From assembly GCA_047967505.1 (NCBI GenBank), contig CM106538.1: a DNA stretch of 64,000 nt, one strand, 5' to 3'. Source of the DNA: Dipteris shenzhenensis. Taxonomy: Eukaryota; Polypodiophyta; Polypodiopsida; Gleicheniales. The position numbers and the translations under genes were made by a program. Of this stretch, positions 24,881-36,880 are shown piece after piece (position 1 is the stretch's first letter; every line of letters starts with the position of its first letter). The notes under the pieces are model-generated. The model was not told where the DNA came from and ran no database searches. It saw only the letters and a list, made by a program, of their open reading frames with translations.

Positions 24881-25639
24881 CAACACCTCTCCACCCAATG
24901 CCAACATGTCGATGATGATGCTCCGGTAACTCCCTGGTTGTAGTCCTCTGGAACATTTCGTTGTCAAAGTCTTTTCATGGCTTTTCATTCAGTGGCTCTT
25001 GCTCCTCCGAGTCTAGTTCCGCTTGTGCACACCATCCTAGTACACACGTCCATCTCTAGTAGCACCTCCTAGCACCACCACCTTCAGTCACGTTCCTACC
25101 TTCGAACTTGAGATATCCAGATGCCATGATCTTCCGAGATATCCAGCTTCCAATTGTCCCCCTCATAATGAGTGAACAACCTGGAGTCTCCGAGCACCAT
25201 GCTCTAAGGGTCTGTTTCAACCTATCCTTCCTTTTGCAAGGTCCGCAACAAATGAATATCTCCAGATAACCTGGACCACGAACTCTCACTAAATTGTCAA
25301 GCAGGTTCTCTTCTGGCTTCAGTACACTGTGTCCATCACCTTCTAGCAATCTGTGTCCGATATTTGAAGAAGCACTCACACTTCTTGTTTTGCCTTTGAA
25401 GAAGGCCAATTCCTTCCAATCTCACATTACTTGAGACAAATGAAGAGCAGCACGCTATAAAGGCTCAAATTGAGAACATCAAGTACATACCCAATCGTTG
25501 TACTACCTGTGTGCTCGCTCTGAAAGCAAACCATACACCTCATTGAGGCACATACCAATAACATGTGTAATCCTGTACTATCCCTTTTGAAGTACAGCAT
25601 CCATCTGAACATGAAACCCTAGGGTACTCCATGGAATCC

Positions 25640-26700
25640 ACCCTCATGTCAGTCTCAACAGCCACGCACCTAGAAGATACCAAGCACTCCATGTTGTCTT
25701 CACCTTCACAAAGATTTTTGACTCCTCATCGACCCACATCTCAATGTCAGACATCATCACTGTGGTTTCTAGGTTGGCATATCTGACCTCAGTAAGACAC
25801 GGTGGAGATGTCACCAAAAATTACCACATTAGCTTTGGCTTTTGTGTCACCCTCTAAATCTAAGTCAGACTCCTTCCTCTTAATTTTTTTATCTGCCTTC
25901 TTCTTTTTGCAACCCTTCACAAAATGATTTGGCATGTCACAATAGAAGCACTTCTTCTCCTTCCTCTTGGAAGTGTCCTTGTCATCAGGGTCATCCTTCT
26001 TGGACTTGCCAGCGTTAGGCTTGCCTTTCCTTCGCCAGCATAATCCTTCGCTAGCAATGCCTTGTTGTCTTTGTCATTGTTGTAGAGCTTATCCCTAGCT
26101 TCTTCTTATAGCAGTAACGGACCTAACTCCTCAAAAGTTAGAGGTTTGGTCCTCTATCTTGCTGGCACAATCGTTGCAAAGCTTTTGAAACTTTGAGGTA
26201 GCCTCCTCAGTCCCATCAAGGCCAAATGGTACGAGTCCACCTTCTGACCAACTGCTGCCAGTAGAACCCTCACCACCTTGACCTTCATCAAGTGGTCATG
26301 TACCGAATCTCCCTCATCCATATCTAAGTTGTAGAGCTGATGCTAAAGAAGCAAGATCCGAGATGTGTTGTTTGTCTCATACAAATCCTTTAGAATGGTC
26401 CATGCCTCTACTGACATGTAGGCCATCTAGATGTGAGGAAGTAGAGATTCCACCGTAGTCGCTATGATAAATGCCAGAGCATGGGAATCTCTGTCTTCCC
26501 AAGCTTTGAGCTCCTCTCCATCTTTTGGCATGAGTATCTTCCCTTAATTGTCCACCATGTCCTTCGGCTTCTCCTCTACTCCCATTGTCAATTTCCACAG
26601 CTTCCAAGCCATGAAATGACCCCGAATCTTCACCTTCTAGATTGGGTGGTTTGTCCATCCAAGTTCCTTGACTCTCCAAAGTTTGGGATGATGAAATAAA
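25640..26700 (-). pseudogene. copia-type gag of the gag-only element
   Basis: Minus-strand translation shows a gag-like region (26640-26340) with LKAWEDRDSHALAFIIATT followed by a TILKDLYETN block, as in UBN2/copia gag. A CCHC knuckle follows at about 25950-25905, reading CFYCDMPNHFVKGC with flanking lysines. Frames are interrupted by stops. Downstream of the knuckle nothing like a protease or integrase is clear. Gag would form particles around element RNA. Confidence 0.65.
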
Positions 26701-26969
26701 GAAATCTAGAGGAGGAGGAAGGGAGAGCAGGGGCTCAAGAAACTAAAGAGATCAACATCTCTGCGTATTGAACCACACAGCAAAGTCAAAAAAACTCAAT
26801 CTTCCATAGACCAGAACTCTGAATACACCTGGCTAAACCTGAGTCACCCTCCTTCTCACAAGGGCACTGTCCTCTAGTCATGGAAGTCGATTCCCAAGAG
26901 CCTCTGAATCAGGGTCATCCTTTAGCAAGGTCCTTGCCTTCACACTCCCACACCTGTGAGCCTCCTACT

Positions 26970-26984
26970 TGGCCTCTAATACCA
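26970..26984 (-). promoter_or_regulatory. primer binding site of the gag-only element
   Basis: On the minus strand, TGGTATTAGAGGCC starts immediately after the LTR end CTAACA and matches the initiator-Met site except for C to T and the last bases. Confidence 0.8.
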
Positions 26985-28127
26985 TGTTAGAAATGAACCA
27001 ACAAAGGGTACACATAGCTAAAGACTGACAGAATAGCCCAGGAGCTCACACAATGTGGTGTGGGGTGTGGAATCACATACTTTTTAACTGAATTTGCATC
27101 AAATAGATGTGCATACTCATCAATATATAATGAACCAACCAGATATAGAAGACATCAAAATAATATAATTTCATCCAAAGCTATGGAGATAATACAAAAG
27201 AGATAGATCCAAAGTCCCACCAATGGTGTGGTCCTCTGATCTTACCCCACAATGTTCTTCTCCTATTTGCTCTCGGCTATCTCCAGACTCTCGAGCCCGC
27301 AGGCTCTACCTCGAGCGTATATAGACTCTTTGTCTGGATCGTAGCACCCTGCTACCCTAGTAGGCAGCCTAGGGTTTCAACCTTGTGAGCTAAGTCTACA
27401 GAGCAGCACCTCCATCACTCCTTTACCTCCTGGTTGTAGGCCAAAGTTGCTCCTATCTGCTCCTCTGATGGTTGACCTACTGGATATGAAGAATGAGGTT
27501 GGATGCCTCCTTTTATAGGCCTAAAGGGCCCCTTAGTGGCTGGCTGGCCTGTCCTAATATGGCCGACTAGTTTGCCATAAAACCGATCCCGCATGCCCCC
27601 TTTTTATTGGATTGTGGGCACATCTCTAGGGCTGTGTGCTCCTTGCCTTGAAGTTGGGGCCCTGTCCCCCTTGCTTTGTGTCCTACCCTCTATGCATGGG
27701 GCTATGGGTTGGCCTATGTGGCCCACTAGTTTCTTGTCCCTATATAAGGGCAGGGTGCTGCCCATTGCATCCCCTCCCTTCCCTACAACTCTTGTACTAC
27801 TACCAGGCCACCTTCAGGACCTTCTTGCAGGTCGTAATCCCTACCCATTGATCTGCCATGCTACCATACTGCTTGCATCCATACCTATAGATAGCCACCA
27901 TGTTTTGTGCCTCTCTTAGGCTCTTGTGCTACCCTACCATCTGTTGTATGGCACACATCTACCCACATTCCTTGCCTCCTGGGTTCCATGGCTTTCTCTT
28001 CTTTGATGGAGGTGATGCCCATATGGCAGGTCCCTCTCTTTCTCTTGGGCACATCTTGCCCTAGGTCTCCCTCCCCCATGCTCTCCTCATATGGGGGCTT
28101 AAAGATGGGGGGGTCACCTTTCCAACA
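26985..28127 (-). repeat. 5' LTR of the gag-only element
   Basis: 1143 bp, matching 23757-24869. Starts (minus strand) TGTTGGAAAGG at 28127 and ends CTAACA at 26985. Confidence 0.85.
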
Positions 28128-28432
28128 AAGCCTTAGTGGTGGGCTTTCTTGTACGTTTGAGTAGCAAGTTTTGGGTCCAAAAAAGGAATATGAAAGTCCA
28201 AGCCTTGTGACAACATGGAGCCTCACATTGAGCCATCCACCTCAATGTATCATGATTCAAGAAAGAGCTTCATCTCTACGGTGGGACGAAGCATGCGATG
28301 TCAAGATGAAGATGTGATGATGGATGATCAAGAACAACCTCATGTACAATCGCATTTTGCCTGGCAATAAAGCAATGCACCTCGAGTGCAAGACCCTTCT
28401 ATGGACTAGGTGTTTGATCTCAAACTAGAAAG

Positions 28433-29645
28433 ATTTTGTACTTCTTCTCTAGATCCTCTCAAGCCTGTTAGAAATAGATCAACAGAGGGTACATAGAGTG
28501 GAAGACTGATATAATAGCCCAGGAGCTCACACCATGTAGTGTGGGGACTGGATGTGCATCAAATGTGCAAACTCATCAATAGACAATGAACTAGCCAGAT
28601 ATAGAAGAAACCAAAATAATATTTTTGTGTTCAAAGCTATGGACACAATACAGAAGAGATAGATCCACAGTCCCACTAATGGTGTGGTCCTCTAATCTTA
28701 CCAAAAGGTACTTCTCCTATCTGTTGGCTATCTCTAGACTCGAGCCCATGTGCTCCACCTCGAGTGTATGTAGACTTTCTGTCTGGATCTCAGCACTCTG
28801 CTACCCTAGTAGGTAGCCAAGGGTTGCAGCCTTGTGAGCTAAGTCTATAGTAGCACCTCCAGCACTCCTTTAACTCTTCATTGTAGGCCAAAGGATCAGG
28901 GTAAGCTATCCTATCTCCTCCTCTGATAGGTGACATGCTGGATATCAAGAATGAGGCTAAATGCCTCCTTTTATAGGTCCAAAGGTCCCCTTGAAGTGAT
29001 CGACTGTCCTACCCTAATATGCCGACCAATCTGCCATAAAACTAACCCCACAGGCTCCTTTTTATTGGGCTGTGGGCACATCTCTAGGGTTGTGTGCTCC
29101 CTACCTTGAAGTGGGGGCCTAGGCCCCCTTGCTTTGTGTGTTAGCCCCCTCCCACTCCCCTCTATGCATGGGGATGTGGGCTGACCTATGTGGCCCACCA
29201 GTTTCCTGGCCCTATATAAGGGCAATGTGCTGCCCACTACAGCCCCTTCCTTCCCTGCAACTTCTATGCTGCTGCCAGGCCATGTTCAGGGCGTGTTGGC
29301 ATTGGGTGGAGATGTGTCAGTGAGAGGGGGTGTTGGAAAGGTCACCTCCCCATCTGTAATCCCCCATATCAGGAGAGTGTGAGGGAGGGAGACCTACGGT
29401 AGGATGTGCCCAAGAGAAAAGAAAGAGGGGGGCCTGCCACATGGGCAGCACCTCACATCAAAGAAGAGAAAGGCATGGAACCTAGGAGGCAAGGACTGTG
29501 GGCACATGTCTACCCTAGAATAGGTGGCGAGGCAACACAAGATCCTAGGAGAGGCGCAAAACATGGCGACTATCTATACGTAGGGACACAAGTAGTATGA
29601 CAGCATGGCAAATCCATGGGTAGGGATACGACCTACAACTTCCTT
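28433..29645 (-). repeat. extra LTR copy with duplicated flank and inverted end
   Basis: 28433-28465 repeats the 33 bp that precede the LTR at 23724-23756. 28466-29297 matches the first ~800 bp of that LTR. 29298-29645 is the reverse complement of the LTR remainder plus about 35 bp of internal sequence (24556-24907). The order shows that an LTR with its flank and internal edge was duplicated and its last ~348 bp then inverted in place. The spacer 28133-28432 has no gene. Confidence 0.85.
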
Positions 29646-29659
29646 ATCCAATCTTCACT

Positions 29660-32640
29660 AATTTAATGTTGACGAAGGTTGGTAGGGAAGTTGTCCAGGG
29701 TCCATCCACCTCGAGTTTTCATATCAGGATATTTGCTCCAAAACTCCTTGATGGGGTTACCGGGAAGTGGTATCTCATCAAAATCATACCCATCATTGGA
29801 ACTTGGCATGGGAGTATGAATTGGATTATTCGAATCTTGAAATTCAAAATCAAATACTGTGTCATTTTTTGCTGATGGTAGCACAAGGTCAGCAGAGGTG
29901 ATGACGGGGCAAGGAGAGAATCTGGGGACATGGGGGAGAAATATGGAAGAGTATTAGTTGTGGAAGGGGGAGTAGAGGGGAGGGGGGGAAGAATTGGGCA
30001 AATGGTTTGAGAAGCTTGGTAATCCTCGAGGGTAGGATTAGTAAGGGAGGGGAAGAAGCTAGGTGTGAAGGGTTCGTAAGTTTGTGACTGTTGGGTTAGT
30101 TAAAAATGGTGAGAGGCATGAGCAAAGAGACGATGGAGGAAATAGATGTTAGGATGGAGCTTGAGGAAGGTTAGGAGGGTGGTAGCAGCAAGGGTAAGTG
30201 AGATTATGAGGTTGGTAGAGAAAGTGGTTAGATATGGGAAGTTGGATGTGAGATATGCCCTGTCATCTTCCGACACTTCTTTTTGCTGGTGCGATGGGAT
30301 CATCAGCTGCATGGGTGGGATGTCAGTTCATGCCTTGCAAATAATAGTGATGGCCTTTCTAGCAATGGCAACAAACCAGCAATAACCCTGAGGGAAGGAC
30401 TACCCATGAGGCATACATATGCAATGAAAGAATCCATCCTGAGTGCTATAAATCTGGCATGTGTTGATAGACGGAAGATATTTTTCTCATCTTCGGACAA
30501 GTCTTGGAAATTATGCGCAGAGTTTTGGTCCCTATGGAATGTTCCCATTTGATTGTTCGATGAGAGGATATGATCTTGATTTGGAGTTGCTTCCATTGGA
30601 TAAGCACACATGCATTGAGGTGATCTTCCACTTCTAGAGTAGCCACAAGCTCTTGGTACGCCACTGTTGTGCATTGTAGTGGGGCTTCATTGGTGTTTTC
30701 CATTACCTCATTGTTGTGTACTAGCAATTGGAGTTTAAGCTTGGAGATGATTATCTTTTGGGAGTGCATCACATCCATTTTTTCTTTGTATTTCTGGTAG
30801 ATGGATGTATATGCCTCCTTAAGCTTTCTCATTTGAATGGTGACCTTCGCCTGTTGAGGACTGTCTTCAGTGGTAGTGGACCACTGGTCCAAGACCTATG
30901 CTTGTGAAGTGCTGGCCTCTTTAGTGGTAGCAATTTGGTCCTTTAAGATTCTGCATTCCCTTGTAAGCTCGTCAATATTGAAGGCACGTACTGCCAAAGA
31001 CTATTTCATGTCTTCAAGATTGTCTTTGCAATCCTGGAGCTCTTCTTCTTTGTGAATTAGAGTGAGTCGGGCTTGTGCCACTACCTCCATCTGTTGAGCA
31101 TGTGCGGAGGTCAAGGAGTTATAGTAGGTCTGTAGGATTGCCATTGCTTGTACTGCTGCTGTCAGCTATCTTTGGCTTTGGTAGAGGTTGGAGGTCACAT
31201 CCCTCACCGCCTTCTCTTGAGCTTGGAGAGCTTGATTCATGTGCACTTCTTCTACCTCCTTCTCATCTATTTGCGCTTGAAGTGCCTTGACCTCTATGGT
31301 GATTTCCTGGAATTGGTCTTGAATTTTTGTTGGAGTCTATCTGTCCAATTCTATTGCATATTCTTCCTTGGCCAAGCTAGTGGCGATACTGCTGATATAA
31401 GTGGTGCCCATGTAGCCATCCTGATGATTCTATAGTACTTGTGGGAGGTTGTTCCAATGGTATTTCGGTCACTTGTGTACAATAGTCATACTGTTGATTT
31501 GGTACTAGCTCCCCTTGTGGCTCATGTACTGGCATGGTGTCGATGGGCAGTGCTGGTGGTGATGTAGCCTCAGGCTCTAGTGCCGATGACCTCGGGCTTT
31601 ACTGTCGGGGTCTTGCCTCAGACTCTGGTTGTTGCTGTTGTTGGAGATATATTGATTACAATTGTGCACTGAGATGTAGCATCTCATGGGGCAATTCCTC
31701 AATTCCAACCTCCAGAATAGACATTTCTTCTGAGGTATCTGCATTTTCCAATGTGATAGTAAGAGAAGTTGGTGATGGATCCCATACTGGTGAGAAGGGA
31801 ATGTCCAACTCCTCAATTGGTATTAGTGACTAGGGCAAATGACTAAGTGCTGGATCTAGTCTTGCTTTAGTTTCCTACTCAACAAACAAATGTGCGGAGT
31901 GGAAGGGATCTGTTCTTGCTGCACTTAACCCAAGGATTGTGAATAGAATTGTGCTGCTTCCTTAAGGCGAGGGTTAAGGATGGTGTGAAGTAATATGCCA
32001 TCCCTATGGATCAGTGTGCCCTTGGCGAGGAGAGGCTATACTTCGAGAAATTTGGCATCAACAGGCCATGTAGGGTATTTGGCACCTTGTGTTGGGAGTG
32101 AGAAAGTCCTTTGAATGACTGTACTTATCGAGGATAATGCTAAGTGGGCTCTGATGTATATTGATGGTACCGTACTTCCCAATGTATGCATCGTTGGAGT
32201 GGTAAGAATGGAGAAAGTCCTTGATGTATGTGGTCATTGTAGGACTTTCCTCCAAGGATTCCAGGCTCTCATACAAATTGCCTAGACCCCTTTGCTCTAA
32301 GTAAGATGTTGTTTCCTTAGAAAGAGCATAAGTCGATGTAGGTGGCCACACAAGTTCCAATGACTAGGCCCCATCAATGGTTTTGTAAACTGGTGGTGAC
32401 TGGGGTGGCATTTGTTCTTCTTGGTCATGCACTGAATCCTCCTCAGAGCTATCACTCTAGACCATAAATGCATGTGGTCACTGTAGTTGAGAGGATGTAG
32501 ATGGTTGCAAACTCTGGAGGGGATCTCCTGGTTGAGACGGTGGGCTCTTTCTGCGCATCCTCTTTAGTGGCGGCATTTTTTCTAAACCTGCATCCATGTG
32601 CGTGTGGTATACCATTGATCATTATATTTGTTGGCATGCA
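29660..32640 (-). pseudogene. uncharacterised coding region downstream of gypsy integrase
   Basis: Minus-strand open stretches at 32637-32452, 32360-32058, 31816-31577, 30892-30446, 30674-30303, 30312-30100 and 29884-29663, in different frames, suggest one former protein. Seen: an N-terminal basic and proline-rich part, a middle part rich in Gln/Lys/Glu that would form a coiled coil (about 30890-30600), and near 30250-30190 a hydrophobic run (LIISLTLAATTLLTFL) that could span a membrane. Some plant gypsy lineages (Athila-type) carry an env-like frame at this place. No conserved env motif is evident, so function is open. Confidence 0.4.
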
Positions 32641-32946
32641 GGTATGACCTTTGTGTGTGTTTGTGAGAGATCTTATTTTTCTACATGCTTTGAGAGTGTG
32701 GAATGAAAGTGTGTGGCATAATTATTCATGCAATCATCTATGTATCTAAGCAAAAGCGTGTGAGTGCACATGACCTAGTAGCTAGGTAGGGACTAACTAG
32801 ATGCTTTTTTTTTGTTTCTAGGATTTCACAGGGTAGCTAGAACTCAGGAATCACTTCTTAGCCCTAGGTTGAAATCAATTGATGCTACCTATATGTGCAA
32901 AGACGTATATATGCAAGTGAGTGCTCATGATACAATCTATTCCTAA

Positions 32947-34070
32947 CTAAGGAAGACTTGGGTTTCCCAAATCTTTGTTTTTGTCGGGAATGGCTTGCAT
33001 GTTGAAGTAGTAGCACTTCAGTCGGCTCCCGTTTATTGTTGTGTTGAATTGGACTCCATCCAATGTTTCTAGCAACATAGCTCCGATGGGATTCATCTTT
33101 CTTACTCGGTAGGGTCCTTGACCTAGATACTTCATTTTCCCCTTGTGTACTTTGGCATTGTATAACAAGACCAAGTCACCTTCCTTGATGTCTTTAGCTT
33201 TAAGATTTGTTTCGAACCATGCCTTTCTTCTGTGTTTTTTTGTTATCATGGCATGGTAGGCGACTAGTCTTGTCTCTGTATGCTTCTCCAACTGATACAG
33301 TCTTTCTTTCAAGGATTCATGATCTCCCATGCATTCTTGTACTGCTATGTGTAGGCTTGGTATTACAAATTCTAGTGGGACCACAGCTTCAAGGCCGTAC
33401 ACCAATTGAAAAGGTGTGTTCCCTGTACTAACCTTGAGTGTGGTTCGGTTGCCCATAAAGCTGCATTTAGTTTTTCTACCTAATTAGAGCACTATGGTTC
33501 TACTACCTTGGTGAGGATAATGCATAATATTTTGTTGGTGGATTCGGCCTGTCCATTCCCTTGGGGGTAGTAGGGTGTGCTTTTTCTATGGATTACCATA
33601 AAGCCAAACAAGAGTTCTTGGATTACCTCATTGACAAGATGTGTGCCTCTATCCAACACAATTTCAATGGGGCATCCGAATCGGTGATCACATTCTCGTA
33701 TAAGAATCTTGATGTGCTTTTGGCATCTACCTTTCTAATTGCTTTAGCTTCAGCCCATTTTGTAAAGTAATCAGTGGCCACAATAATGTAGCATGCCTAT
33801 GTTCCCTTTGTTGCTGGATGGATGGGACCCACATAGTCAATCCCCCAATATTCAAATGGTTTTTGTGGAACAGCTATTGTTATGGGATTGAAGTCTTTGT
33901 GTTGTGGTTTAGTAGTCCATCGGCATACATCACAGCCTTTTACATATTCATAGGCATTTGCCCAAAGTGTTGGCCATCAGTAGCCTACAAGGAGGACTTT
34001 TCTTGCTATGGCTTCCCCTTGGAAGTGTCCTCTTGCAATGCCTTCATGGACTTCACTCAGGATTAGCATG
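32947..34070 (-). pseudogene. gypsy integrase
   Basis: From the start: an H-H-C-C zinc region (EVHEGIARGHF, then EYVKGCDVC) near 34060-33920, FEYWGIDYVGPIHP and ATDYFTKWAEAKAI near 33850-33740 with the first catalytic Asp, and a C-terminal part (33456-32947) with TPFQLVYGLEAVVPLEF, ARRKAWF-like and KYLGQGPYRVRKM, the chromodomain-less gypsy tail. The central catalytic stretch 33730-33470 is frameshifted. Confidence 0.8.
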
Positions 34071-34099
34071 ATCTCATGAGGCATTACACATCTTCTTAA

Positions 34100-35591
34100 T
34101 ACCTAGTCCTTGCTTATCTTGTACAGTTGTCCTGCAATGAGTTGATATGGTGCAACCTTTAAAATTAGTCTTTTGGCATCCACTGCTTTCATTTCAGGGG
34201 GTGGTCTTCCAAGTACCCAATGATATATCCACACCACTCTGGAATAGCATCTATTTGAAATACTATGGCATCTGGCAAGTCGTCTTCTACTCCAGTGGCT
34301 TCTTCTTCCAACTTGACATGAGAGATGTGATCGAGAATGTGGTGTTGGGCATCTTTGCGGACCACTATTTTGAAGTTGAATTCTTGAAGCAAGAGGGGCC
34401 ATCTAGTTATTCTTCCTATTGTACATGGACGGTTCACAAGATAAAGTAATGCTTGATGGTCGGTGTAGAAGACAAAATCATTTGCCAGTAGATAGTGCCG
34501 AAATTTCTTAACACTCTACACCATTGCTAGGGCTTCTCTTTCTGTGGTGGCATGGTTGATCTCCGCATCATTGAGTTATCGACTGTTGAAGTAGAAGGGG
34601 TAATCTTTCTTATGTTCACTAGGTTGACAAAGCACACTCCCAATTGCATACTTGGATCCACCAGTATGAACATGAAAATCAATATCCCAATTGGGAGATA
34701 TAAGGATGGGTGCTATGATTAGGCGCCACTTTAAAAGCTCAAAGGCTTGGTCGCACTCTTCTGTCCATAAGAATTCCACTAATAATTTGTAAAGTGGTCT
34801 GGTTATCATGGCATACCACAAGATAAATCTTTTATAATAGCCGACATGTCCCATAAAGACTTGTACACCTTTGGAATTTGTAGGAGGCAGCAATTCCATG
34901 ATGATTTTGATTTTTTCCACGTTAGTTTTGCAATCACATGTTGAGAAATAATCTGTCCCAAAACAACTCCATGGGTGACCATGAACTAGTATTTTGTTGG
35001 ATTTAGGGAGATGCCATACTCCCTACATTTGATGAGTACTACTTCAAGACATTTGAAGTGGTCTTTTTTGTTCGAGTGGATGCACAAATCATCCAAGAAC
35101 ACCTGTAAAAACTTATTCAGAAATGACTTGAAAGCTATGAACATGATTCACTAGAATGTGATCGGGGAATTTACAAAGGCCAAATGGCACGACTCTATAT
35201 GCAAAACTACCACATTCTGTAGCAAATGCTATTTTTGATTGGTTTTTAGGAGCAATTTGCACTTGGCTATAGCCACTGAAGCCATCCAAGAAGCTATATA
35301 TTTTAGAACCTGCCACCTTTTCCAACACTATTTCTATTAAGGGTAGCTGCATTTAGGCACAATGATGATGGGTGAAACCCAATCAGTGTGCTCTATCTCG
35401 TAGATGAATCCAGCATCTAGGAGGTTTTCCAACTTGTCATAAACCATGGTGCCATACTTAGGAATTGTGTGATAAGGTCCACATACCTTAGGGAGGGCAC
35501 CTTCCCTTATAGGTATCGTGTGTATTGCCACGTCCGGTGAAATTCCTTTCATCTCTTTGTATGACCATGCTAGGCAGTCAAGGTATTCCAT
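34100..35591 (-). pseudogene. gypsy reverse transcriptase and RNase H
   Basis: RT N-part at 35591-35337 (YHTIPKYGTMVYDKLENLLDAGFI; WVSPIIIVPK), RT core at 35352-35113 (YSFLDGFSGYSQVQIA, FATECGSFAYRVVPFGLC), RT end and RNase H at 34920-34189 (GHVGYYKRFI, TEECDQAFELLKWRL, then TRWPLLLQEFNFKIV). The YADD box lies in the frameshifted gap 35113-34930 (ALVFLDDLCIHSN-like in another frame). Frame changes between all blocks. Confidence 0.8.
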
Positions 35592-35596
35592 GACCT

Positions 35597-35950
35597 TCTC
35601 CTCCTCCTCCTCCTTCCTCCTCCCTTATCCTCCTCCCTCCTGCTCCTCCTCCTCCCTCCTCTCTCTTCTTTCCCCCATGCTCTTACACCTTCTTCCTCTC
35701 CCACTCCTATGCTCCCCCTAAACCATTAGTTCCTCAACCCTTAACCTCCATGATCTACGAGGGAGACGAGTTCTCCACCACCATGTACTCTACCCTGAAC
35801 CTTGGATCCTCCTTCTAACCCTTGAACCTCTTCTAATCTCTGGAACCTCTTCTAAACTTTAGAACCTCTCTCTAAACCTTGGAACCTCCTTCTAAACCCT
35901 GAACCTCCCTCTAACCCTTAAACTCCTCCTAAACCCTTCAACCCCCAATG
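35597..35950. repeat. CT-rich and AACCCTT-like low-complexity DNA
   Basis: A CTCCTCCTCC tract (35597-35720) grades into irregular repeats of CTCTAAACCTTGGAACCTC (35780-35950). It lies exactly where the gypsy coding sequence stops. Confidence 0.75.
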
Positions 35951-36880
35951 AAGTCAAAAGCCTTCATTACCTCAACCATGATGATGCACATTCCTTTCAC
36001 ACATGCATGCACTATGTTTGCTTACCACACTTAAGCCTATGTCTCTCACCGAAATACGGCTCGAGGTCCTAAGGTACATGTATACTACAAATGACAACCC
36101 CAATATATCTATAGGTGACAAAAGCCTCGGAACCCTACATACATAGAATACCCTGCCTTTTTTGCGGAAGCCATGGGAAAGAGCCAATAGTGATGGCCAT
36201 CATGTATCTGAGCATATGCAATAAAAAAATGTGAGGATGCCCAATGCATGGCTTATATCCTCATACGGTGTCATAACTTGAATGGGTTGATCTAAGGCCA
36301 ACTATATAATTAATTAGTAGTGCGGATTGTGTTTGCTTGATATTAATTTGGAAGATTCCTCTCACTGAGGATTGTTCTAGAACTATCTACTAAAGTCATG
36401 TCCTATCTTCTAGCTACTACATTCTATTAAGAGTACGTGCACATGTGAGATGCCTTACAATATCACCCATATTGGGTTATAATAAGGCATCATTCAAAGT
36501 TGATATGTGTCTGAATTAAACTTCATTCAAAGAGGGTCACACTACATGAAACCAACACAACTAACATGAAAAATGTTATGCTTTTTAGTCATACACTCAA
36601 TTCAAAGTCACCACTATGTTCACATTGTAGCTTCCTGCAAATGACACGTGTTTGAGTTAAACTTCATTCAAAGAGGGTGACACTACATGAAACCAAAACA
36701 ACTAACACGAAAAAAATTATGCTTTTGAGTCATACACTCAATTCAAAGTCACCACTATGTTCACATTGTAGCTTCATACAACATCTATCCCATGTTCATA
36801 TTTCTTAAAAAATCTAAAATAATAATATCATATTATCCATCTTGGGCTACATCCATTCGAGCATCAACATCCTCATTTTC
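35951..36880. other. non-coding spacer with a 141-bp tandem duplication
   Basis: No gene seen. The stretch 36495-36776 is two copies of a 141-bp unit (TTCATTCAAAGAGGGT at 36522 and 36663) that differ at about one position in ten. Confidence 0.6.
36495..36776. repeat. 141-bp tandem repeat, two copies
   Basis: Units begin TGAATTAAACTTCATTC (36512) and TGAGTTAAACTTCATTC (36653), then match through CACATTGTAGCTTC. Confidence 0.85.

Larger units (their letters stand above)
23757..28127 (-). mobile_element. non-autonomous LTR retrotransposon with gag only
   Basis: Minus-strand element of 4371 bp. Both LTRs run from TGTTGGAAAGG to TTTCTAACA in element orientation. Five-base target duplications AAGCC occur at 23752-23756 and 28128-28132. 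The internal part (24870-26984) has a PBS and PPT but only about 2.1 kb; a copia-type gag with zinc knuckle is recognisable and no integrase or RT. It therefore depends on a partner for replication. Confidence 0.85.
29646..35600 (-). mobile_element. Ty3/gypsy element, pol plus extra downstream coding region
   Basis: Minus-strand gypsy relic in the order RT (35591-34576), RNase H (34560-34100), integrase (34070-32947), then about 3.3 kb of further broken coding sequence in the env position. The protease, gag and 5' LTR are missing: the sequence meets CT-rich DNA near 35600. The 3' LTR was not recognised; the lower limit is where the previous LTR copy ends. Confidence 0.75.

Noticed and set aside
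35518-35721. 67-codon plus-strand frame
   Set aside because: Lies in a CTCCTCC tract at the end of the gypsy sequence; low complexity.
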